From contig DASXRQ010000203.1 in assembly GCA_036506495.1 (NCBI GenBank), forward strand, positions 31,695 to 95,694: a stretch of DNA of 64,000 nucleotides, written 5' to 3'. The position numbers were made by a program, and so were the translations under genes. Source of the DNA: DASXRC01 sp036506495 (GTDB lineage Bacteria; Actinomycetota; Actinomycetes; Mycobacteriales; Micromonosporaceae). Shown one piece after another: positions 58,366 to 64,000 of the stretch. The number at the start of each line of letters is the position of its first letter. Within the stretch, counting starts at the first letter, position 1. The notes beneath the pieces were generated by a model that made no database searches, had not been told where the DNA came from, and worked only from the letters and a program-made list of their open reading frames with translations.

Positions 58366-59592
58366 GTGAGTTCGCCCCGCGCCATCGTGCTGCTCGGGTC
58401 AACCGGGTCGATCGGCACGCAGGCGATCGACATCGTGCGCCGCAACCCGACCCGGTTTCATGTCGTCGGGCTCGGCGCAGGGGGCGGCAACGTCGGCCTG
58501 CTCGCCAGCCAGGCCCTCGAGCTCGGCGTCGACGTCGTCGGCGTGGCGAAGGCGAGCGCGGCGCAGGACCTCCAGCTCGCGTTCTACGCCGAGGCGTCTC
58601 GGCGCGGCTATAGCACCGGCGACTTCCGGATCCCGAAGATCCTCGCCGGGCCGGACGCGATGACCGAGCTCGCCACCTGGCCGAGCGACATCGTGCTGAA
58701 TGGCGTCGTCGGTTCGCTCGGGCTGGCGCCGACGCTGGCGGCGCTGCGCGCCGGGCGTACCCTCGCCCTCGCCAACAAGGAGTCGCTCGTGGCCGGCGGC
58801 CCGCTCGTGAAGGCCGCGGTCGCTCGGCCGGGGCAGATCGTGCCGGTCGATTCCGAGCACTCGGCGCTCGCGCAATGCCTGCGCTCCGGGGCGCTGGCGG
58901 AGGTGCGCCGGCTGATCGTCACGGCGAGCGGCGGGCCATTCCGCGGCCGGCGGCGCGAGGAGTTGACCAACGTCACACCGGAGCAGGCGCTCGCCCACCC
59001 GAACTGGGACATGGGGCCGGTCGTCACCATCAACTCGGCCACGATGGTGAACAAGGCGCTCGAGGTGATCGAGGCGCATGAGCTCTACGACGTCCCGTAC
59101 GACCGGATCGAGGTCATGATCCACCCGCCATCGGTGATCCATTCGATGGTCGAGTTCATCGACGGGTCGACGATCGCGCAGGCCAGCCCGCCCGACATGC
59201 GGCTGCCGATCGCGGTCGCGCTGGCCTGGCCGGAGCGCGTGCCGGGGGCGGCGTCCGCGGTCGACTGGACCTCGGAACACACCTGGCAGCTCGCCCCCCT
59301 CGACGATGAGGCCTTTCCGGCGGTACGCCTCGCGAAGGCCGCCGGTGAGGCCGGTCACCCCCGGCCGGCGATCTACAACGCCGCGAACGAGGAATGCGTG
59401 GCCGCGTTCGTGGCCGGTCGGCTGCCGTTTCTCGGCATCGTGGACACCCTCGAGCGGGTGCTCAGCGGCGCGCCCGACTTCCCCGAACCAGGTACCGTCG
59501 ATGACGTGCTCGCCGCCGAGTCCTGGGCCCGCACCCGCGCCCGGGAGATCATCGCGGCGGGCGCGCCTGCGGATCGGAGCAAAGGAGCCTGA
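58366..59592 (+). CDS. dxr: 1-deoxy-D-xylulose 5-phosphate reductoisomerase
   Basis: 408-aa MEP-pathway enzyme: DXP + NADPH to MEP. IVLLGSTGSIGTQAIDIVRR binds NADPH; LANKESLVAGG, PVDSEHSAL, TASGGPFR, NWDMGPVVTINSATM and MIHPPSVIHSMVEF are catalytic-site blocks. It shares a locus with rseP and ispG, as in other actinobacteria, linking isoprenoid synthesis with membrane proteolysis. The stop overlaps the rseP start (TGATG). Confidence 0.97.
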   Translation: MSSPRAIVLLGSTGSIGTQAIDIVRRNPTRFHVVGLGAGGGNVGLLASQALELGVDVVGVAKASAAQDLQLAFYAEASRRGYSTGDFRIPKILAGPDAMTELATWPSDIVLNGVVGSLGLAPTLAALRAGRTLALANKESLVAGGPLVKAAVARPGQIVPVDSEHSALAQCLRSGALAEVRRLIVTASGGPFRGRRREELTNVTPEQALAHPNWDMGPVVTINSATMVNKALEVIEAHELYDVPYDRIEVMIHPPSVIHSMVEFIDGSTIAQASPPDMRLPIAVALAWPERVPGAASAVDWTSEHTWQLAPLDDEAFPAVRLAKAAGEAGHPRPAIYNAANEECVAAFVAGRLPFLGIVDTLERVLSGAPDFPEPGTVDDVLAAESWARTRAREIIAAGAPADRSKGA

Positions 59593-60839
59593 TGGCGTAC
59601 ATCCTCGGGGTAGTGCTGTTCGCCCTCGCCATCCTCATCTCCGTATGCCTCCACGAAGCCGGACATATGGCCACGGCCAAGGCGTTCGGCATGAAGGTCA
59701 CCCGGTACTTCGTCGGCTTCGGGCCCACGCTGTGGTCCATCCGGCGGGGCGAGACCGAGTACGGCATAAAGGGCGTGCCGCTCGGCGGGTTCGTCAAGAT
59801 CGTCGGGATGACCCCGCAGGACGACGACGTCGCGCCCGAGGACGAACGGCGCGCGATGTGGCGCTTCCCGGTGTGGAAACGCACGATCGTGATGTCCGCC
59901 GGTTCGGTGACCCACTTCGCGCTCGCGTTCATCGCCCTGTGGTTCGCGGCGATCTTCATGGGACTCCCGAACCCGGCGTACCCGACGACCCAGGCCGAGG
60001 TCAACCGCCAACCGGCCGTGATCAAGGTCGCGACCTGTGTGATCGCGGACGCGACCCGGGACGCGTGTGCGGCGAGCGACCCGGCCAGCCCGTCGAGCCT
60101 GGCCGGCCTGAAGGACGGGGACCGGATCACCAGGGTGGGTGGGACCCCGGTCAACAACTACGGCGAGCTGGTCAACGCGATCCGGTCGACGCGGCCGGGG
60201 CCGGTGGTCATCGAGTACGTGCGGAACAGCGTGTCGGCCTCGGCGACGCTGAACCTGATCTCGGTCCAGCGGCCGCCGCTCGACAACCGGGACGGACCGC
60301 TGGGACCGGTCTCGGCGATGGGCGTCATGCCGAAGATCGACATCCCGGCGTCGGTGAAGTACGGCCCGAGCGAGGCGTTCGGGGCCTCGGCGGACTTCAC
60401 CGGCACCATGTTCACCGGCACCGTCGAGGCGATGAAGAAGTTCCCGGAGAAGGTGCCGAAGCTGTGGACCGCCATCAACGGCGGCCAGCGGGACCCACAG
60501 ACGCCGATCAGCGTGGTGGGCGCCAGCCGGCTCGGCGGCGAGGCGGTCGCGAACAACGCATGGGAGGCATTCGTCTTCCTGTTCATCACGCTGAACTTCT
60601 TCGTCGGCGTGTTCAACCTGCTGCCGCTGCTGCCGCTCGACGGCGGGCACATCGCCATCGCCTGGTTCGAGCGGGCCCGATCCTGGGTGTACGCGCGGCT
60701 CGGCCGGGCCGACCCGGGCCGGGTCGACTACTTCAAGCTGATGCCCGTCACGTACGCGGTAATATTGATCTTCGGTGCGTTCACATTGCTGACCGTCACC
60801 GCCGATGTCGTCAACCCGATCACGCTCTTCTCGAGGTGA
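59592..60839 (+). CDS. rseP: site-2 protease RseP/Rip1
   Basis: 415-aa intramembrane zinc metalloprotease. The HExxH motif is VCLHEAGHMATAK (H21, E22, H25); a PDZ domain (~170-215, GLKDGDRITRVGGTPVNNYG) and the second metal motif LPLLPLDGGHIAIA (~349-358) follow; four helices. It would cleave anti-sigma factors and other membrane proteins, as Rip1 does in mycobacteria. ispG follows after 7 bp. Confidence 0.96.
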   Translation: MAYILGVVLFALAILISVCLHEAGHMATAKAFGMKVTRYFVGFGPTLWSIRRGETEYGIKGVPLGGFVKIVGMTPQDDDVAPEDERRAMWRFPVWKRTIVMSAGSVTHFALAFIALWFAAIFMGLPNPAYPTTQAEVNRQPAVIKVATCVIADATRDACAASDPASPSSLAGLKDGDRITRVGGTPVNNYGELVNAIRSTRPGPVVIEYVRNSVSASATLNLISVQRPPLDNRDGPLGPVSAMGVMPKIDIPASVKYGPSEAFGASADFTGTMFTGTVEAMKKFPEKVPKLWTAINGGQRDPQTPISVVGASRLGGEAVANNAWEAFVFLFITLNFFVGVFNLLPLLPLDGGHIAIAWFERARSWVYARLGRADPGRVDYFKLMPVTYAVILIFGAFTLLTVTADVVNPITLFSR

Positions 60840-60846
60840 GCCCCCG

Positions 60847-62019
60847 GTGACCGCAGTCAATCTCGGCATGCCTGCCACACCGCCGCCGACGCTCGCGCCG
60901 CGCCGCCAGAGCCGTCAGATCTTGGTCGGCTCGGTACCCGTCGGTGGGGGTGCGCCGGTATCCGTCCAGTCGATGACCACCACGGTCACCGCGGACGTGA
61001 ACTCCACGCTGCAGCAGATCGCGGAACTGACGGCCGCGGGCTGCCAGATCGTCCGGGTCGCGGTGCCGTCCCAGGACGACGTCGAGGCGCTGCCCGCGAT
61101 CGCGAAGAAGTCGCAGATCCCGGTGATCGCGGACATCCACTTTCAGCCGAAGTACGTTTTCGCGGCGATCGACGCGGGCTGCGCGGCCGTGCGGGTGAAT
61201 CCTGGCAACATCCGTCAGTTCGACGACAAAGTCCGCGAGATCGCGGCCGCCGCGTCGGCGGCCGGCGTGCCGATCCGGATCGGCGTCAACGCCGGCTCGC
61301 TGGACAAGCGGCTGCTGGAGAAGCACGGCAAGCCCACGGCCGAGGCACTCGTCGAGTCGGCGCTGTGGGAGTGCTCGCTGTTCGAGGAGCACGGCTTCCG
61401 GGACATCAAGATCTCGGTGAAGCACAACGACCCGGTCGTGATGATCCGGGCGTACCGGCAGCTCGCCGAGCAGTGCGACTACCCGTTGCACCTCGGCGTG
61501 ACGGAGGCGGGCCCGGCGTTCCAGGGCACGATAAAGTCGTCCGTCGCGTTCGGTGCGCTGCTGGCGGAGGGCATCGGCGACACGATTCGGGTGTCGCTGT
61601 CGACACCGCCCGTCGAGGAGGTCAAGGTCGGCAACGCGATCCTCGAGTCGCTCGGCCTCCGCGAGCGAGGGCTCGAGATCGTTTCCTGCCCCTCGTGCGG
61701 CCGCGCCCAGGTGGACGTGTACACGCTGGCCGACCAGGTCACCGCCGCGTTGGATGGCTTCCCGGTGCCGCTGCGCGTCGCCGTGATGGGCTGCGTCGTC
61801 AACGGGCCGGGCGAGGCCCGCGAGGCCGACCTCGGTGTCGCCTCCGGCAACGGCAAGGGGCAGATCTTCGTCAAGGGTGAGGTCATCAAGACCGTGCCCG
61901 AGTCGCTGATCGTCGAGACGCTCGTCGAGGAGGCCGTACGTCTCGCCGGCGAGATGGGCGCGGAGCTCCCCGAGGAGCTGCGCGACCTGATGGCTGGCCC
62001 CACGGTCACCGTCCACTGA
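60847..62019 (+). CDS. ispG: 4-hydroxy-3-methylbut-2-enyl diphosphate synthase IspG
   Basis: 390-aa [4Fe-4S] enzyme of the MEP pathway. RQILVGSVPVGGGAPVSVQSM is the start block, ADIHFQPKYVFAA and GVTEAGPAFQGTIKS are in the barrel, and IVSCPSCGRAQVD plus MGCVVNGPGEA (Cys 280, 283, ~316) hold the cluster. GTG 60847 is chosen. The reducing partner is not encoded here. It is followed by three consecutive hairpins. Confidence 0.97.
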   Translation: MTAVNLGMPATPPPTLAPRRQSRQILVGSVPVGGGAPVSVQSMTTTVTADVNSTLQQIAELTAAGCQIVRVAVPSQDDVEALPAIAKKSQIPVIADIHFQPKYVFAAIDAGCAAVRVNPGNIRQFDDKVREIAAAASAAGVPIRIGVNAGSLDKRLLEKHGKPTAEALVESALWECSLFEEHGFRDIKISVKHNDPVVMIRAYRQLAEQCDYPLHLGVTEAGPAFQGTIKSSVAFGALLAEGIGDTIRVSLSTPPVEEVKVGNAILESLGLRERGLEIVSCPSCGRAQVDVYTLADQVTAALDGFPVPLRVAVMGCVVNGPGEAREADLGVASGNGKGQIFVKGEVIKTVPESLIVETLVEEAVRLAGEMGAELPEELRDLMAGPTVTVH

Positions 62020-62049
62020 GGACGCCGGGCGCCGACGCGCCCGACACCG

Positions 62050-62110
62050 CCCGACTCCGTCGGAGTCGGGGTCTCGGCCACGCCGAGACCGCCCAACTCC
62101 GACGGAGTTG
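62050..62110 (+). terminator. three consecutive hairpins after ispG
   Basis: CCCGACTCCG-T-CGGAGTCGGG (62050-62070), GGTCTCGGC-CAC-GCCGAGACC (62070-62090) and CAACTCCG-A-CGGAGTTG (62094-62110). They sit between ispG and the convergent PadR gene, so they may terminate both strands. Confidence 0.8.
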
Positions 62111-62152
62111 CGAGCGGTGGGTGGGCGTCGGCGAGCGGTGGGCGGTGGACCG

Positions 62153-62734
62153 TTAGACGGTGTCGGTCTCGTCCGCGAGGATCGCGTACAGGCGGCGCTT
62201 GGTGTCGTTGAGTACCTCGAGCGCGCGCCGGCGCTGCTCATCCGTGCCGGCGAAGCCCACCTGGCGCAGCGCGTTCATGATGCCGAACGCGGCGTCGCGG
62301 AAGTCCTGCGCCTGGGAGACGGTGGCGTCGGCGTACTCGGCCCACGGCGCGTTCTCCGCGGCCCGGTCGGCCTCGGCGCGGCCGGCCTCGGTGAGCGTGA
62401 ACCGCCTCCGACCGCCGCTCTCCTCGGCCTCGATGAGGCCCTCGTCCTCGAGCATCTGCAGCGTCGGGTAGATCGAGCCCGGGCTCGGGCGCCAGATCCC
62501 GCCGGTGCGGGTCTCCAGCTCCTGGATCATCTCGTAGCCATGCATCGGGCGCTCGGCCAGCAGCGCGAGCACCGCGGCACGCACGTTGCCGCGCCGACCG
62601 TGTCCCCGGCCCCGGCCGCGTCCCCAGCCGCCGTGCCAGCCACCGTGACCCGGCGGCGGGAACGGCGGGCGGAAGCCCCAGCCGCGCATGCGGCCCTCGT
62701 GCGTTTCGTGGAATCCCCCTCGGAAGTCCCTCAT
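62153..62734 (-). CDS. PadR-family regulator with Gly/His/Arg-rich N-terminus
   Basis: 193 aa; a winged-helix PadR domain (ALLAERPMHGYEMIQELETR, WRPSPGSIYPTLQMLEDEGL, RRRFTLTEAGR) and a C-terminal helical dimerisation segment. The first ~50 residues include PPFPPPGHGGWHGGWGRGRG, a Gly/His/Trp/Arg-rich extension not needed for DNA binding. ATG 62734 with CGGAGAAG upstream. CGATATATCG in front is a candidate operator. Confidence 0.92.
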   Translation of the reverse strand: MRDFRGGFHETHEGRMRGWGFRPPFPPPGHGGWHGGWGRGRGRGHGRRGNVRAAVLALLAERPMHGYEMIQELETRTGGIWRPSPGSIYPTLQMLEDEGLIEAEESGGRRRFTLTEAGRAEADRAAENAPWAEYADATVSQAQDFRDAAFGIMNALRQVGFAGTDEQRRRALEVLNDTKRRLYAILADETDTV

Positions 62735-62779
62735 GATCTTCTCCGTTTCGGTCTCTGTGTTCTGTCGCCGATGGGTCAA

Positions 62780-62789
62780 CGATATATCG
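62780..62789. promoter_or_regulatory. perfect palindrome CGATATATCG before the PadR gene
   Basis: AT-rich 10-bp palindrome 46 bp upstream of the PadR ATG, with CCTATCGG 4 bp beyond. A likely operator or -10 region for the PadR gene and perhaps its divergent GNAT neighbour. Confidence 0.5.
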
Positions 62790-62876
62790 GAAACCTATCG
62801 GCGGCAAGGGGCGACAAGCGGCCGCCACGGAGGCCGGCGAGGACCAGAGGCGGTGCGCGCCGGGCTCCACATCTGG

Positions 62877-62882
62877 CAGGCT
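62877..62882 (+). promoter_or_regulatory. -10-like box before the GNAT gene
   Basis: CAGGCT, 7 nt before GTG 62890. Confidence 0.4.
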
Positions 62883-62889
62883 GATAGGC

Positions 62890-63726
62890 GTGCTTACGAT
62901 GCCCGTCCGGCAGCTCGGCGATGCCGAGCGCGGCGCGGTCCAGCGCCTGCTCGACCGCGATCGGTACGCCGCCGCGCAGGTCGCCGAGCGGGTCGAGGCG
63001 CACGGCCTGGCTTGGTGGCGGGCCGACGGACGGATCCTCGGGTACGGCGGCCGAGAACCGGACGCGCTGTGCTGGGCGGGCGCGCACGTGACCCCGGTGC
63101 TCGCCGGCTCGGCCGCGGTGGCCGCCTTCGCCGACCTGCTCGGTGGGGAGCAACGCACGTGTTCGTCGATCGTCGGCCGCGCCGATGGGGTGCTCGGGCT
63201 GTGGGAGCGGCTGCGTCTGCACTGGGGGCCGGAGCGTGATCTACGGCCGGACCAACCATTGCTCGTGGCCGACGGACCGCCCGCCGTTGCCGCCCATCCG
63301 GAGGTACGCCTCGTTCGGCCCACCGAGGTGGACCTGCTCTTCCCGGCCGCCGTGGCGATGTACACCGAGGAGGTCGGCGTGTCGCCGTTGCTCGGCGACG
63401 CCGGCCGCGGCTACCGGCGTCGCGTCGCGGAGCTGGTGCGGGCACGCCGCGCGTACATCCGGATCATCGACGGCGAGGTGGTGTTCAAGGCCGAACTCGC
63501 GGTCGTCACCCGGCACACGGCTCAGGTTCAGGGCGTCTGGGTCGCGCCGCACTGGCGTGGTCGGGGCATCGCGACCACGGCGATGGCCGCGGTCGTGCGC
63601 GACGCGCTGCGCCGCGTCGCCCCGACCGTGAGCCTCTACGTGAACGACTTCAACACCGCGGCCCGTCGGGTGTACGCCCGATGCGGCTTCCGCCGCGTCG
63701 GCTCGTTCGCTACCGTGCTGTTCTGA
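62890..63726 (+). CDS. GNAT acetyltransferase with DUF4081 N-terminal domain
   Basis: 278 aa; N-terminal DUF4081 region with RQLGDAERGAVQRLLDRDRY and CSSIVGRADGVLGLWERL, C-terminal GNAT with QGVWVAPHWRGRGIATTAMA and YVNDFNTAARRVYARCGFRR. Same locus and architecture as Rv2867c of M. tuberculosis, downstream of ispG. Substrate unknown. GTG start with a leaderless-type box. Confidence 0.9.
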   Translation: MLTMPVRQLGDAERGAVQRLLDRDRYAAAQVAERVEAHGLAWWRADGRILGYGGREPDALCWAGAHVTPVLAGSAAVAAFADLLGGEQRTCSSIVGRADGVLGLWERLRLHWGPERDLRPDQPLLVADGPPAVAAHPEVRLVRPTEVDLLFPAAVAMYTEEVGVSPLLGDAGRGYRRRVAELVRARRAYIRIIDGEVVFKAELAVVTRHTAQVQGVWVAPHWRGRGIATTAMAAVVRDALRRVAPTVSLYVNDFNTAARRVYARCGFRRVGSFATVLF

Positions 63727-63894
63727 GCGACACCCGCCAGCTCCTGGCGCCGTGATCGAATTGTTACCGGTAGCCGTCCTTCGGAACGTCGGTGGGCCCC
63801 AGAACGCGCGAGTAGGTTGTCATCCGGGTGACGAAGGCCGGCGCCGCCTGTCCGCCATGAGTATTGATCATATGGGCCCACAGAGGAGTCAGGT

Positions 63895-64000
63895 ATGCGG
63901 AAGCGATTTCTGCCGATCGTCGCGACTCTCGCGACGGTGGCGTTGGGGCTCGCCGCCTGCGGCGGTGACAACAACAATTCGGGTAGTTCCGGTGGCGGCA
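63895..64000 (+). CDS. predicted secreted lipoprotein (N-terminal part only)
   Basis: The first 35 codons: MRKRFLPIVATLATVALGLA, then the lipobox LAAC followed by a G/N/S-rich linker. The window ends inside. Strong AGGAGTCAGG ribosome-binding site. Probably a substrate-binding or periplasmic protein; the family cannot be known from the visible part. Confidence 0.85.
   Translation, partial: MRKRFLPIVATLATVALGLAACGGDNNNSGSSGGG

Noticed and set aside
1..64000. tRNA, rRNA or tmRNA genes
   Set aside because: No cloverleaf ends with GGTTCGAATCC-type T-arms or rRNA-like conserved blocks were seen on either strand.

Overview
The window is a contiguous stretch of chromosome from a high-GC, Gram-positive actinobacterium. 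Base composition is strongly G+C-rich, third codon positions are almost all G or C, GTG starts are common, and stop/start overlaps (ATGA, GTGA) are frequent. The gene order rsmD-coaD-sepIVA-yceD-rpmF-plsX-rnc-mutM ... smc-ftsY-amtB-glnK-glnD-ffh ... rpsP-khpA-rimM-trmD-rplS-lepB-rnhB ... xerC-dprA-comM-yraN-rpsB-tsf-pyrH-frr-cdsA-rlmN ... dxr-rseP-ispG is the conserved actinobacterial backbone also found in Mycobacterium and Streptomyces. The accessory insertions and repeats suggest Micromonosporales, but this is inference. There is no sign of a plasmid, prophage, CRISPR array, rRNA or tRNA.

Layout. 0-1.85 kb: a leftward cell-surface glycosyltransferase pair (one truncated by the window edge). 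2-7.2 kb: rsmD, coaD, the septation factor sepIVA, yceD-rpmF-plsX-rnc-mutM. 7.2-9.7 kb: a leftward accessory island with a spherulin-4-like protein, a GH114-like lipoprotein and a CAP-domain protein. 10-16.8 kb: a small coiled-coil protein, smc, a DinB-like protein, ftsY and a phosphotransferase. 17-23 kb: the nitrogen module amtB-glnK-glnD behind an excellent GlnR-type operator, then a NarL-type two-component system. 23.1-27.5 kb: a tightly coupled operon of a processive GT2 synthase, a GH26-like lipoprotein and a GT39-like membrane glycosyltransferase, probably an exopolysaccharide locus. 27.5-38.9 kb: ffh, amidohydrolase, an archaeal/eukaryal-type proS, the rpsP-to-rplS translation operon, two signal peptidases, NUDIX, rnhB. 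39-45.8 kb: a molybdopterin oxidoreductase, M23 peptidase, and leftward yraN-comM-dprA plus xerC. 46-52.7 kb: rpsB-tsf, pyrH-frr-cdsA, rlmN and an unusual two-domain DivIVA-like protein. 52.8-58.3 kb: an MBL-fold/Rieske fusion, a TetR/MmpL pair with a clear operator, and a GNAT. 58.4-64 kb: dxr-rseP-ispG, a PadR regulator, a GNAT and the start of a lipoprotein.

The main non-gene signal is a set of intergenic palindromic repeats. Two ~62-bp hairpins at 10.30 and 45.88 kb differ in stem sequence yet share a loop motif (GGAGATCNACTAAC) and outer ends. Another family (CAACTACACGGA...TCCGTGTAGTTG) has copies at 29.45 and 54.69 kb. A 128-bp element with 35-bp inverted arms lies in front of amtB. 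Many genes also show a TANNNT-like -10 box 6-8 nt before the start codon, which points to widespread leaderless transcription.
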